DNA of 64,000 nt from Erythrobacteraceae bacterium CCH12-C2 (GTDB lineage: Bacteria; Pseudomonadota; Alphaproteobacteria; Sphingomonadales; Sphingomonadaceae): assembly GCA_001556995.1 (NCBI GenBank), contig LSKF01000122.1:10602-74601 (forward strand), written 5' to 3'. Below the pieces are notes generated by a model that did no database searches, was not told the origin of the DNA, and worked only from the letters and a program-made list of their open reading frames with translations. Positions 47,521 through 56,537 of the stretch are shown in pieces. A program made the position numbers and the translations under genes. Each line of letters begins with the position of its first letter. The stretch's first letter is position 1.

Positions 47521-48348
47521 ATGAACGTGATCGGTACCAATATCTCGGCGCTGCGCGCCACCAACGCCAGCGTTTCGGCTGGCAAGATGCTCAGCACCTC
47601 GATGCAGCGTCTGTCGACCGGCAGCCGCATCAACAGCGCCGCAGACGACGCCGCTGGCCTTGCGATTTCCACCTCGATGACCTCGCAGATCCGCGGCATG
47701 CAGCAGGGCGTGCGCAACGCCAACGACGGCATCAGCCTCGCTCAGACTGCGGAAGGCGCGCTCAACGAAGTCACCAACATGCTCCAGCGCATCCGCGAGC
47801 TGTCAGTGCAGTCGGCTTCGGGCACCTATCAGGACGCCACCGACCGCGCTTACATGCAGGTCGAAGTGGACGAACTGACCGCGCAGATCGACCAGGTCAT
47901 CACCAACAGCGAATTCAACGGTGTGGCGCTGTTCGACGGCACCACCGCCACCGTGACGGTTCAGGCTGGTGCCAACGGCGCTGACACGGTCGATCTCGCC
48001 ATGGCCGACCTGACCACGCTGGCGGCGAGCGGCGGTGCGGCCGGTTCCTATGACGTGTCGACGGCTACCGCGGCCAACACGCTGCTGGGCACCGTCGATA
48101 CCGAACTCGATGCGATCAACAACGCCCGCGCCACGCTGGGTGCGGGCCAGAACCGTCTGCAGTCGGCGGTGAACAATCTCACCAACGTCTCGACCAACCT
48201 CGCCGATGCGCGTTCGCGGATCCAGGACACCGACTACTCGGCCGAAACCACCGCGCTCGCCAAGGCGCAGATCCTCGGCCAGGCCTCGACCGCGATGCTG
48301 GCCCAGGCCAACCAGTCGCAGCAGAACGTGCTGTCGCTGCTGCGCTAA
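47521..48348 (+). CDS. fliC: Flagellin
   Basis: Filament subunit. The 275-residue product has the conserved flagellin N-terminal domain ([19 protein letters not shown]...[21 protein letters not shown]) and C-terminal domain ([45 protein letters not shown]), with only a small central region (about residues 140-195). Short alphaproteobacterial flagellins are of similar size. It is secreted without a signal peptide. A FliA-like promoter lies upstream and a strong terminator downstream, so it is monocistronic. Confidence 0.97.
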   Translation: MNVIGTNISALRATNASVSAGKMLSTSMQRLSTGSRINSAADDAAGLAISTSMTSQIRGMQQGVRNANDGISLAQTAEGALNEVTNMLQRIRELSVQSASGTYQDATDRAYMQVEVDELTAQIDQVITNSEFNGVALFDGTTATVTVQAGANGADTVDLAMADLTTLAASGGAAGSYDVSTATAANTLLGTVDTELDAINNARATLGAGQNRLQSAVNNLTNVSTNLADARSRIQDTDYSAETTALAKAQILGQASTAMLAQANQSQQNVLSLLR

Positions 48349-48396
48349 TCGCGCAACCCCGTCCTCCCGCTCCTCTCCCCTGGGGGCGGTACTTCC

Positions 48397-48426
48397 AGCC
48401 CGGAGCCGCAAGGCTCCGGGCTTTTT
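48397..48426 (+). terminator. Rho-independent terminator of fliC
   Basis: A perfect 11-bp stem (AGCCCGGAGCC / GGCTCCGGGCT) with a GCAA tetraloop, followed by TTTT, 48 bases after the fliC stop. It is nearly symmetric but only the plus strand has a T-run. Confidence 0.92.
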
Positions 48427-48482
48427 GTGGGCGGCTGCCTTGCGCAATGTCGCAAGCGGCGGAGCCCTGCCAGCGCCTGCGA

Positions 48483-49391
48483 TCAGATCGCAAAGCGCGC
48501 GCGATACTCTCTCGGTGACATGTTGCGTTCACGGGCAAAGGCGGCGCTGAAATTGGCGTGTCGCGAAAAGCCGCATGCGCTCGCAATATCCTGAATCTGG
48601 GTGTCCGCCGCCATCAGCATCCGCTGGGCCTTGAGCAGCCGCCGCTCGCACACATAGCGATAGGGGCTGATGCCCGTTGCGCTGCGGAACACGCGCGAAA
48701 AGTGGAACGGCGAAAGCCCGGCAACATGGGCCAAGAGGTCAATCGTCAGCGGCTCGGCGAGATTGGCTTCGATGAACTCAACCACCCGCCGCAATCTTGC
48801 GGGCGCAATGGTGATCCGGTCGCTTTCGGACAGAAAACCATAGGGATCGATCCCTGAAAGGATCAACGCGATGCTGCGCATGGCCTGCTCAGCAATCATG
48901 TCGGCGGCCATGCCAGGGCGGAGAAGTTCCAGCTCCAGCAGGCTGATCAGCCCGATCAAGGTGTGATTGCAGCCGAACAGCAGCGGCGCGATAGGGCCGC
49001 GCGTGCGGTCCTCGACCATCCCATCGAGACAACCCTTGGGAAACACCAGGTTGACGCTGCGGGCCGAGGTGCCGAATTCAACACTGGCGTCCGCGCCGCG
49101 CGGCACAAATGTCGCCCGCAGATCACGATTGGCCTCCTGCGTGAACCGCTCTCCTGCCAGCTTGCCGTGGGCCGTGCGCCCCGAACCGCGCGTCAACAGC
49201 AGGAGATCGTGATCATCGGCTGGCCGGTCGGCGCTGGTGGTCTCGCTGGTGCCGTAATCGACGATCCGATACAGCATGATGTTGTGGGGTGCCTCGGCCA
49301 GCGTCATGGCGGCCGGGGCATGGCGATAGCTGACGCAGTCGATCGCCTGGCAGCCGGTATCCGTGTGATGTACCTGACCAATCCCGGACAT
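48483..49391 (-). CDS. AraC-family transcriptional regulator
   Basis: A DNA-binding regulator of 302 residues. The N-terminal about 200 residues form an AraC-binding-type sensor domain (FTQEANRDLRATFVPRGADASVEFG). The C-terminal two helix-turn-helix motifs are clear: IDLLAHVAGLSPFHFSRVFRSATGISPYRYV and IQDIASACGFSRHANFSAAFARERNMSPREYR. The ATG at 49391 has GAAGGG upstream. It lies between fliC and motB and is the only non-flagellar gene there; its target and inducer are unknown. Confidence 0.88.
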   Translation of the reverse strand: MSGIGQVHHTDTGCQAIDCVSYRHAPAAMTLAEAPHNIMLYRIVDYGTSETTSADRPADDHDLLLLTRGSGRTAHGKLAGERFTQEANRDLRATFVPRGADASVEFGTSARSVNLVFPKGCLDGMVEDRTRGPIAPLLFGCNHTLIGLISLLELELLRPGMAADMIAEQAMRSIALILSGIDPYGFLSESDRITIAPARLRRVVEFIEANLAEPLTIDLLAHVAGLSPFHFSRVFRSATGISPYRYVCERRLLKAQRMLMAADTQIQDIASACGFSRHANFSAAFARERNMSPREYRARFAI

Positions 49392-49478
49392 TGCCAGACC
49401 CTTCGGCTTTTTCGCCCTGCGCTCAGGAAATGTGGCCGCTCCAGTCTGCCGATTCTTTTCTAAATTTATGGAAATCGC

Positions 49479-49492
49479 GTAGCGGATGCTAC
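49479..49492. promoter_or_regulatory. Short inverted repeat upstream of araC-type gene
   Basis: GTAGC-GGAT-GCTAC lies in the 120-base gap between the motB stop and the AraC-type start, about 90 bases before that start. It could be an operator for the regulator or a weak 3' hairpin of the motAB transcript. There is no T-run, so a terminator is unlikely. Confidence 0.25.
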
Positions 49493-49511
49493 ATAATTCG
49501 CTTGTCCACAG

Positions 49512-50438
49512 TCAGGAGGCAGCCTGTTTGCCGGCGCCCTGTTTGCTATCGGGTGCGGCGGCCGGCCCTGAGCGCATGCTTGCCCCCCTCCCTTCCAGCA
49601 GCAACAGGGAGATCCGGCGATTGCGCGGGTCGGCGGGATTATCGCCGATCAGGGGTTCGGTTTCTGCGACACCTTCGATTCGGGCGATGCGCTGCTGGGG
49701 CACCCCGCCCAACACCAACGCCTGCCGCGTCGCCTCGGCCCGGCCGGTCGAAAGCGACCAGTTATTGGCCGTCACGCCCTTGCGCCACGGCAACGAGTCC
49801 GTGTGGCCGCGCAGGATCAGCGGGGCGGGCTCGTCTTTCAAGGTCTCGGACATCACCTCCAGCAGCCCGCGCGCTTCCTTGGTCAGGATGGTGGTGCCGA
49901 GTTCGAACATCGCAAAATCGGCATCATCCATCAGATCGATGCGAATGCCCTCGGGCGAACGCATCACCCGCACCTGGCGGGCAAGGTGAGAGAGGTGGCG
50001 GCGCTGGGCGAGTTTCTGTTCGATCTTCTCGCGCAGCTTCTGGAGCTTCTCGTTATCGGCGTCATTCCGCCCGCCGCCCTCCTTGGCCCCGCCCGTGACG
50101 CCGCGCGGGATCGTAATCGCACGCGTGCCAGTCTGGCCTTTTGAATTGGGGTAATTATCCACATCGGTGAGCGAAGAGCCGCCCAGCAAGCCATCCGAGC
50201 CCGCGCTCTCCTTGCGCATCTTGACCAGCGTCGGCGTGAAGTAATCGGCGATCCCCTTGCGCTGCTCTTCCTCGGTCGCGCCGAGCAGCCACAGGAGCAG
50301 GAAGAACGCCATCATGGCGGTCACGAAATCGGCATAGGCGACCTTCCACGCCCCGCCGTGGTGCCCGCCTTCGACCACCGTGATCTTCTTGACGATGATC
50401 GGCGGGGGGATCGCCAGTTTGGCATCGGCCTCGGCCAT
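49512..50438 (-). CDS. motB: Flagellar stator protein MotB
   Basis: Anchors the stator to peptidoglycan and provides the ion-binding Asp. The 308-residue product has a cytoplasmic start, one membrane helix with the critical Asp37 (AYADFVTAMMAFFLLLWLLGA), and a C-terminal OmpA-like domain with GHTDSLPWRKG and NNWSLSTGRAEATRQALVLGG. These are full peptidoglycan-binding motifs. Tyr before Ala-Asp is the pattern common in proton-type MotB. It follows motA directly (one-base gap). Confidence 0.95.
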   Translation of the reverse strand: MAEADAKLAIPPPIIVKKITVVEGGHHGGAWKVAYADFVTAMMAFFLLLWLLGATEEEQRKGIADYFTPTLVKMRKESAGSDGLLGGSSLTDVDNYPNSKGQTGTRAITIPRGVTGGAKEGGGRNDADNEKLQKLREKIEQKLAQRRHLSHLARQVRVMRSPEGIRIDLMDDADFAMFELGTTILTKEARGLLEVMSETLKDEPAPLILRGHTDSLPWRKGVTANNWSLSTGRAEATRQALVLGGVPQQRIARIEGVAETEPLIGDNPADPRNRRISLLLLEGRGASMRSGPAAAPDSKQGAGKQAAS

Positions 50439-50439
50439 C

Positions 50440-51303
50440 TCAGCGCCCGCGCATCATATCGAGCAGGTCGGTGAGCTTGGGCCGGTGCGCCGGCGGCAGG
50501 CCCGAACGCGCAGCTTCGAGCACCAGCGGCTGCGGATAGCCGTGCAGACTGGCGATGATCACCTGCTTGATCGAGTGGAAGATCTGTTGGTCATGCGCGT
50601 TGATCTGCTTCAGCCGCGTGCCCAGCGGTCCGGCGATGCCATAGGCCAGCAGCACCCCCAGGAACGTCCCCACCAGCGCCGAACCGATCATCTTGCCGAG
50701 GATCTCGGGCGGCTGGTCAATCGCGCCCATGGTCTTGATGATCCCCAACACCGCCGCGACGATCCCCAGCGCCGGGAAGGCATCGGCGAGCGACTGGATC
50801 ATGTGCGCAGGCTCCTCCATCTCGTGCAGCTGGGTCCGAATCGCGTTGTCGATCACCTCCTCGACCGCATGGGTATCGAGCGTGCCTGATGACACCACCA
50901 TCAACGTCAGCGGATCGCAAATCATTGCGGTCACCACCGGGTCAGCCTGAAGGCGCGGATATTCGGAGAAGATGGTGGAGCTCGCCGGTTCGGTGACATG
51001 GCTTTCCAGCGCCACCGCACCTTCGGAGCGCAGCAGCTTCATCAGCTTGGATGTCAGTGCGATGGCGTCGATGTGATCGGCGTCGGTATATTTGGGGCCC
51101 TTGAACACCTTGCCCATGCCGCTCGCCAGCAGCTTGATAGCGTGCATCGAATTGCCGATCAGCGTTGCACCCACCGCAGCGCCGCCGATTATCATGAATT
51201 CGAGCGGCAGCGCCGCCAGCACCGGGCCAAGCGCGCCGCCTGCCAGCAGGAAGCCGCCGAATACCATCACCAACAGGACGACGATCCCGATCGCTACGAA
51301 CAT
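50440..51303 (-). CDS. motA: Flagellar stator protein MotA
   Basis: Ion-channel stator subunit with four membrane helices, 287 residues, standard length. The proton-path helix region is DAFPALGIVAAVLGIIKTMGAI...GSALVGTFLGVLLAYGIAGPLG, including the family prolines and the MotA signature. It lies 16 bases after the flgL stop and appears to be read from the flgB run, then directly into motB. Confidence 0.95.
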   Translation of the reverse strand: MFVAIGIVVLLVMVFGGFLLAGGALGPVLAALPLEFMIIGGAAVGATLIGNSMHAIKLLASGMGKVFKGPKYTDADHIDAIALTSKLMKLLRSEGAVALESHVTEPASSTIFSEYPRLQADPVVTAMICDPLTLMVVSSGTLDTHAVEEVIDNAIRTQLHEMEEPAHMIQSLADAFPALGIVAAVLGIIKTMGAIDQPPEILGKMIGSALVGTFLGVLLAYGIAGPLGTRLKQINAHDQQIFHSIKQVIIASLHGYPQPLVLEAARSGLPPAHRPKLTDLLDMMRGR

Positions 51304-51319
51304 GAGATAAAGCTCCGGA

Positions 51320-52240
51320 TCAGCGCAGCGCGCTGAACAGGGTGAGCGAACTCACCCGGGCGAAGGCGGCCTGGCTCGCCTCCAGTGCGGTGAGCGATTG
51401 CTGGAGCCGGGCGAGGGCTTCGGCGATATCGGTATCCCCGACGCGGCTGCGACGTTCGGCGAGCGCGATGCCGCGGTCGGCCTGCTGCTCCTGCACCTGC
51501 TCGACCCAGGCCATACGGGTGCCAAAGATAGTTTGGGCACGGTTCGCCGTATCGAGCGCCGCGTCGATCCCTTCGATTGCAGCATTGGCAGCCGCGACCG
51601 GATCGGGCGCGCCGCCTTGCAGCGCCGTGACCAACCCGCCGAGCACCGCAAAGGCATTAGTCGGTGTGCCGCCCAGGCTGAATTCAAACACCTCGCTCCC
51701 CGGCAGCCCGCGCTCAATCGCGGTGCCGGGTGCCACCGGCACGGCGCCGCTGGTGGCGGTGCCGACGTAGGTGACATTGCCCGCCGCATCGCGGGTGAAG
51801 GGGAGGTCCGAGGATTGGCCCGCAAACAGCGGCTCGCCGGTCAGCGAGGTGCCATTGGCGCGGGTGAAAAGCTCTTCCTGAAGCTGCTCCAGCTCGAAGG
51901 CGATGGCCCGCCGTCCGTCGGCTCCCGTCGGCGTATTGGCCGCCTGCACTGCGAGTTCGCGGGCACGCTGGAACAGGGCGGTTACCGCCGTAATCTCGGT
52001 CGAGGCGGCGGAAAGATCCTGCCCCAGCCGCGCAGCATTATCGCCCTCGACCCGCGTCAGCGTCTCGCGCCGGGCAACGCTGCGCAATTGCGCGGCGGCG
52101 GCGGGATCATCCGATCCGCGCTCAATCCGCTTGCCCGTTGCGATCTGGGAGCGGGTGCGCTCGATCCCGCTTCGCAGATCGGCCATCTGCGCGAGCGAGC
52201 GGTTGAAGAAGGAACCGGTCGAATTGGTGACATTGGTCAT
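51320..52240 (-). CDS. flgL: Hook-filament junction protein FlgL
   Basis: Second junction protein between hook and filament. The 306-residue product has flagellin-like ends: NSTGSFFNRSLAQMADLRSGIERTRSQIATGKRIERGSDDPAAAAQLRS, and a C-terminal coiled coil ending ALEASQAAFARVSSLTLFSALR. Secreted without a signal peptide. It follows flgK by 14 bases. Confidence 0.93.
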   Translation of the reverse strand: MTNVTNSTGSFFNRSLAQMADLRSGIERTRSQIATGKRIERGSDDPAAAAQLRSVARRETLTRVEGDNAARLGQDLSAASTEITAVTALFQRARELAVQAANTPTGADGRRAIAFELEQLQEELFTRANGTSLTGEPLFAGQSSDLPFTRDAAGNVTYVGTATSGAVPVAPGTAIERGLPGSEVFEFSLGGTPTNAFAVLGGLVTALQGGAPDPVAAANAAIEGIDAALDTANRAQTIFGTRMAWVEQVQEQQADRGIALAERRSRVGDTDIAEALARLQQSLTALEASQAAFARVSSLTLFSALR

Positions 52241-52254
52241 GTCGGCGCGCTCCC

Positions 52255-53595
52255 TTACCTGAGGCCCAGCAGTGTGTCGAAGATGTCGGCGGCGACCTGG
52301 ATCACCCGGCTGTTGGCCTCAAAAGCCTGTTGCAAGCGCACAAGGTTGGCGGCCTCGTCGTCGAGATCGACCCCGGTTTCGCGCAGCAGTTCGGCCTCGG
52401 CGCTGGAGGCAACCACCGCGAGGCCGTCGCGCCGGGTCTGGACGGCGGAGACTTCGCTCGACAGACCGAGCAGCAGGGCATCCGCTCCTGCGGTAGGTCC
52501 GGTATCCGCCCCCAGCGCCCCAATCAGCGCAGCGAGATTGGCGGTGTCACGGCTCCCCGCAGGCGCGCCCGATGGCGCAGTGGCGAGGCCACTGGCGGAG
52601 CCCAGCACCACGGTGATGCTGCCCGCTCCGGTGCCAGCGAACAGCGGCTGGCCCGGCGTGCCATCGGCAGCGCTGCCAGCGGCTTGCGCCGTGTTGGCGA
52701 TGGTGACGGTGGACACCGCCAGCGCATCGAGATCGCTTTGCAACCCGGCCATCCGGGTGAGCGCCGCCGCGCGCCCCGCCATCGCCCCGCCGCTCGGTAC
52801 CACAGCGGTCGCGCCGACCGCGAAGGACGCAGTGCCATCGGCGGCGAAGCTGACGCTGACGCTTTGCGCATTGGCCCCCGTCACCAGCGCGGTCGGCGGG
52901 GAGCCCGCCAGCGCGACATCGGCGGTGCCGTTGGCGTTGATCGTGGGGACAATCGCGAATTGCTCGGCGAGCCCGCGCAGCGCCTTGTCGCGCGCATCGA
53001 GCAGCGCCGCGTAGCCCGCGGTGCCTTCGCGCGTGCCAACCAGATCGCGGTTGACCGCTGCGAGCTCGCTCGCCAGCTCGTTGACCGTCAGCACCTCGGC
53101 GCTAGTCTCGCTCTGAACCAGATTGCGGGTGTTGGCGAGCGTGCCATTGGCGACCCGGAAGGTGCTCGCCATCTGCCGCGCGCTTTCCAGCGCCGAGAGC
53201 CGCAGCGCCGGTTCCAGCGGATTGCCTTCGAGCCGGGTCAGCGCCGCTTCAAAGTCAACGAGCCCCTGAAACAGGCCCGAAGTCTCAATCGCGCTCTCCG
53301 CCTCGCGCAAGGCGAAGAATTCGGCCTCCGCTGCCGACAGCGCCGATGACGCATCGCGCGCCTGCCGCTGCACCAGCGCGCTTTCCGCGCGCTCGATCAC
53401 CCCAGGGCGCACCCCGCCGAGCGAGGCCGCGCCGATGGGCCCGATCGTGCCGGTCATCACCAGCTCGCCCTGCGTCAGGGTGCGGCGCGAATAGTCCGGG
53501 TTGGCGGCATTGGCCACGTTCTGCGCGGTCAGCTCAAGGCTGGTTCGCGTCACGCTGAGGCCGCTGCGGGCGATGGTGAAGATGGCGGTGGGCAT
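52255..53595 (-). CDS. flgK: Hook-filament junction protein FlgK
   Basis: First junction protein. The 446-residue product has the rod/hook N-terminal motif (IARSGLSVTRTSLELTAQNVANAANPDYSRR) and C-terminal motif (EANLVRLQQAFEANSRVIQVAADIFDTLLGL). It is shorter than enterobacterial FlgK (about 547), with a reduced central domain. It overlaps the flgJ stop by one base. Confidence 0.93.
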   Translation of the reverse strand: MPTAIFTIARSGLSVTRTSLELTAQNVANAANPDYSRRTLTQGELVMTGTIGPIGAASLGGVRPGVIERAESALVQRQARDASSALSAAEAEFFALREAESAIETSGLFQGLVDFEAALTRLEGNPLEPALRLSALESARQMASTFRVANGTLANTRNLVQSETSAEVLTVNELASELAAVNRDLVGTREGTAGYAALLDARDKALRGLAEQFAIVPTINANGTADVALAGSPPTALVTGANAQSVSVSFAADGTASFAVGATAVVPSGGAMAGRAAALTRMAGLQSDLDALAVSTVTIANTAQAAGSAADGTPGQPLFAGTGAGSITVVLGSASGLATAPSGAPAGSRDTANLAALIGALGADTGPTAGADALLLGLSSEVSAVQTRRDGLAVVASSAEAELLRETGVDLDDEAANLVRLQQAFEANSRVIQVAADIFDTLLGLR

Positions 53596-53891
53596 CAGCT
53601 ATCCTTTTGGGGCGGCAAGTATTGCGCGAGGCTCGCTTCGATACTCCGGGCAAACCCGAAGGCTCCGGATTTGGCGGCGATGTCGGCGAAGTGTTCGTCG
53701 CGCATGGTGCGCCATTGCTCCATCCCTCCGCCGGTGAGCGGGGTTTCCTCGGCAAAGCTCGACGCGCGCGCCGATTCGAGCAGCTTGCGCAGCATGATCG
53801 CCTCGAAGCCTGCGGCAGCTGCGCGCAGCGCCGCCCGATCAGGCGTCAGCGACGTGTCGCGCTGCGCGGAAGGCGTGACCGGCCCGATCAC
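53595..53891 (-). CDS. flgJ: Rod-binding protein FlgJ (scaffold domain only)
   Basis: Rod-assembly scaffold. The 98-residue product covers only the N-terminal Rod-binding domain (RAAAAGFEAIMLRKLLESAR...GGGMEQWRTMRDEHFADIAAKSGAFGFARSIEASL). The muramidase domain of enterobacterial FlgJ is absent. A separate lytic transglycosylase gene at 63262 in the same island may supply that activity, as SltF does in Rhodobacter. The GTG start at 53891 overlaps the flgI stop. Confidence 0.88.
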   Translation of the reverse strand: MIGPVTPSAQRDTSLTPDRAALRAAAAGFEAIMLRKLLESARASSFAEETPLTGGGMEQWRTMRDEHFADIAAKSGAFGFARSIEASLAQYLPPQKDS

Positions 53892-55000
53892 AGCACCACC
53901 ATTTCGGCTTGCAGGCTGCCCGCCTGCTTGAGGCTTTCGAGGATCACCACCAGGTCTGCCGCCCCCACGCCCAAGAGGTTGAGCGCATCGACGATCTCGT
54001 TGAGCGAGGCGGCGCCGGGCATATAGGCCACCCGGTCGGAGCGTTCCTCGATCGTGATGGTGGAGGATTGCTCAACCGCCGTCTCGCCGTCGCTGAAAGG
54101 GGCGGGTTGCACGACAAGGGGGTCTTCTTCGATGCGGATCACCAGCTTGCCGTGGCTGACGGCAGCAGGCGCGAGGCGGACCGCGTCGTTGATCACCACC
54201 GTGCCGGTGCGGCTGTTGACGATCACCCGCGCGGCCACCGGGGCGGGGGTCACGGCGAGCATCTCGATCTCGGCCATCAGCGCGGATCGCACGTCGTTGC
54301 CCTGCGGCAGGGCGAGCGCGATACTCACCCCGTCGGCGATGCTGGCGATGCCCGGATAGCGCGCGTTGATCGCATCGCGCACGCGCGCCGCCGTGAGGAA
54401 ATCGGCCCTGTGGAGATTGAAGCGCAGGCTCGGCGCGGTGTCGAACCCGGTTGCGACAGCCCGCTCGACCGAGGCACCATCAGCGATCCGGCCCACGGTG
54501 GCGACATTGACGCTGACCTGCGATCCATCGCGCCCCGTAACGCCAAGCCCGCCGACCGCGACATTGCCCTGCGCCATCGCGTAAATCTGTCCGTCCGCGC
54601 CATAAAGCGGGGTGAGCACCAGCGCCCCGCCGCGCAGGGAGGCCGCCTGCCCCAGAGTGGACACCGTGATGTCGATCCGCTGCCCCGGCTTGGCAAAGGC
54701 GGGCAATTCCGCCGTCACGATCACCGCCGCAGCGTTCCGCAATGTCGGGCTGACGCCGGGGGGTAGCGGCAGGCCAAGGCGGCCCGAGACCCCGCGCATC
54801 GCCTCGGTCACATAGGCGAGGTTGTTGTCGCCAGTGCCCGCGAGACCCACGACCACGCCGTAGCCGGTGAGCTGGTTGGCGCGCAGGCCTTCGAACTGGC
54901 CAAGATCGCGGATCCGCTCGGCAGAAGCGGGCGACGGCAGCAGCGCGGCAGCAAGCGCCATCAGGATATAGATGACAGGGGCAAGGATACGGATCATCAC
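53888..55000 (-). CDS. flgI: Flagellar P-ring protein FlgI
   Basis: Forms the periplasmic bushing for the rod. The 370-residue product has a signal peptide (to about residue 27, LLPSPASA) and the family opening ERIRDLGQFEGLRANQLTGYGVVVGLAGTGD. It ends LNLLGVGAADLVVILESLKQAGSLQAEMVV. Start is GTG at 55000 or ATG at 54997. Its assembly needs FlgA, whose gene is at 61885. Confidence 0.96.
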   Translation of the reverse strand: MMIRILAPVIYILMALAAALLPSPASAERIRDLGQFEGLRANQLTGYGVVVGLAGTGDNNLAYVTEAMRGVSGRLGLPLPPGVSPTLRNAAAVIVTAELPAFAKPGQRIDITVSTLGQAASLRGGALVLTPLYGADGQIYAMAQGNVAVGGLGVTGRDGSQVSVNVATVGRIADGASVERAVATGFDTAPSLRFNLHRADFLTAARVRDAINARYPGIASIADGVSIALALPQGNDVRSALMAEIEMLAVTPAPVAARVIVNSRTGTVVINDAVRLAPAAVSHGKLVIRIEEDPLVVQPAPFSDGETAVEQSSTITIEERSDRVAYMPGAASLNEIVDALNLLGVGAADLVVILESLKQAGSLQAEMVVL

Positions 55001-55009
55001 GCGTCGCCT

Positions 55010-55714
55010 TCAGAAGGGGGAGATGATATTGAAGAACCGGCTCAGCCAGCCCGGACGGCTTGCCTGCTGGACGGCACCTTTGCCCGAATAGATGATCCGG
55101 GCATTGGCGACCTGCGAGGAGGCCAAGCGGTTGTCGCCATCAATATCGACCAGCCGGATGCGGCCAGCGAACTGCACCCATTCATCACCCTGGCTGAACA
55201 TCATCTGCTTTTCTCCGACCACTTCGGCGGTGCCGTTCGGGTAGATCGCCGCAATCGTGACCGCGACCGCGCCGTTGAGGCGGCTCTGCTGCGCCGCATT
55301 GCCCGCGCCATTGAACGACCCTTCGGCGGCAGCTTTAAGGGCATTTGGGTTGAGGAAATCGAGCGGGCCAGACGTAGGCGGCGTGATCCCGAAGCTGCCT
55401 TCGCGCGCGGTGCTGCCTTGCGTGCTCTTGGTGGTGGAGGTCGCCTCGGTGAGGATGATCGTCACCATATCGCCCAGCGCCCGCGCGCGGGTGCCGGTGA
55501 CGAGATTGGCATAGCCTTGCGCGGGCTGGAAGATCGCCCCGGCGCTGGCGGGCGGGAACGAGGCGGCCGCAAACGGATCGCCCACACTCGCCGCCGTCAT
55601 CGCCGCGCCCGGTGGCGGCGGCGCGGCGAACCCGACCAGCGGCTTGCTTTCGCCCAGTCCGCCGCAAGCGGCCAGCAGCAGCGGTGCACCCAGAACGATG
55701 GAACGACCCTTCAT
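55010..55714 (-). CDS. flgH: Flagellar L-ring lipoprotein FlgH
   Basis: Outer-membrane ring around the rod. The 234-residue product has a lipoprotein signal (LGAPLLLAAC, Cys at about residue 17) and the FlgH core: GDMVTIILTEATSTTKSTQGSTAREGSFG; EVVGEKQMMFSQGDEWVQFAGRIRLVDID; ending RPGWLSRFFNIISPF. The ATG at 55714 has TGAGG six bases upstream and is chosen over the GTG at 55726. Confidence 0.95.
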   Translation of the reverse strand: MKGRSIVLGAPLLLAACGGLGESKPLVGFAAPPPPGAAMTAASVGDPFAAASFPPASAGAIFQPAQGYANLVTGTRARALGDMVTIILTEATSTTKSTQGSTAREGSFGITPPTSGPLDFLNPNALKAAAEGSFNGAGNAAQQSRLNGAVAVTIAAIYPNGTAEVVGEKQMMFSQGDEWVQFAGRIRLVDIDGDNRLASSQVANARIIYSGKGAVQQASRPGWLSRFFNIISPF

Positions 55715-55722
55715 CACACGCC

Positions 55723-56514
55723 TCACAGCGACTGATTGGCGTTGCGCAGCATTTCATCCACCGCGCTGACCATCTTGGAATTGATCTCGTAAGCGCGCTG
55801 TGCCTCGATCATCGCGACCAACTCCTCGACCACGTTGACGTTCGACTGTTCAAGCATCCCCTGCCGCACCTGCCCGCGCCCATTCTCGCCCGCCAGACCG
55901 ACTTCGGCGGGGCCAGAGGCGGCGGTTTCGACAAGGAAGTTGTCGCCGATCGCGCGCAGGCCCGCCGGATTGACGAAGCTGGCGATGGCGAGCTGCCCCA
56001 GCAGCGTCGGCTCGGCATTGCCGGGGGTGATCGCGCTCACCGTGCCATCGGGCGAAATTGTCACCGACTGTGCCCCGGCGGGCACCTGCACCGGCGGCTG
56101 CACCGCATAACCCTGCGACGTGATCAGCGTGCCATCATTCGAAAGCGTGAAATTGCCCGCGCGGGTAAAGCCCACCTGACCGCCCGGCGGCAGCTCGACC
56201 TGAAAGAAGCCCTCGCCATCCAGCGCCAGATCCAGCGCATTGCCGGTGGTGTTCAGGTTCCCCTGCGTCGCAATCCGGGTGGTGCCCTGCACCTGCACCC
56301 CGGTGCCAAGGTTGAGGCCCACGGCGAAGGCGGTCTGCCCGGTCGATTGCTGCCCGGCAACGCGCTGTTCCTGATAGGCGAGCGTGGCGAAATCCGCGCG
56401 GTCGCGCTTGAATCCGGTGGTGCCGATATTGGCGAGGTTGTTGGCGATGACGCGCATCCGCGCATCCTGTGCTTCGAGCCCGGTGCGGGCGACGTGCAAG
56501 GCGGAGGTAGGCAT
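55723..56514 (-). CDS. flgG: Distal rod protein FlgG
   Basis: Distal rod subunit, 263 residues, matching the family's usual about 260. N-terminal motif ALHVARTGLEAQDARMRVIANNLANIGTTGFKRDRADF and C-terminal LEQSNVNVVEELVAMIEAQRAYEINSKMVSAVDEMLRNANQSL are typical. The FlgG-specific region around YQEQRVAGQQSTGQTAFAVGLNLGTGV is present. Confidence 0.95.
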   Translation of the reverse strand: MPTSALHVARTGLEAQDARMRVIANNLANIGTTGFKRDRADFATLAYQEQRVAGQQSTGQTAFAVGLNLGTGVQVQGTTRIATQGNLNTTGNALDLALDGEGFFQVELPPGGQVGFTRAGNFTLSNDGTLITSQGYAVQPPVQVPAGAQSVTISPDGTVSAITPGNAEPTLLGQLAIASFVNPAGLRAIGDNFLVETAASGPAEVGLAGENGRGQVRQGMLEQSNVNVVEELVAMIEAQRAYEINSKMVSAVDEMLRNANQSL

Positions 56515-56537
56515 GGGTCAGGTCTCCTGTGTGTCTA

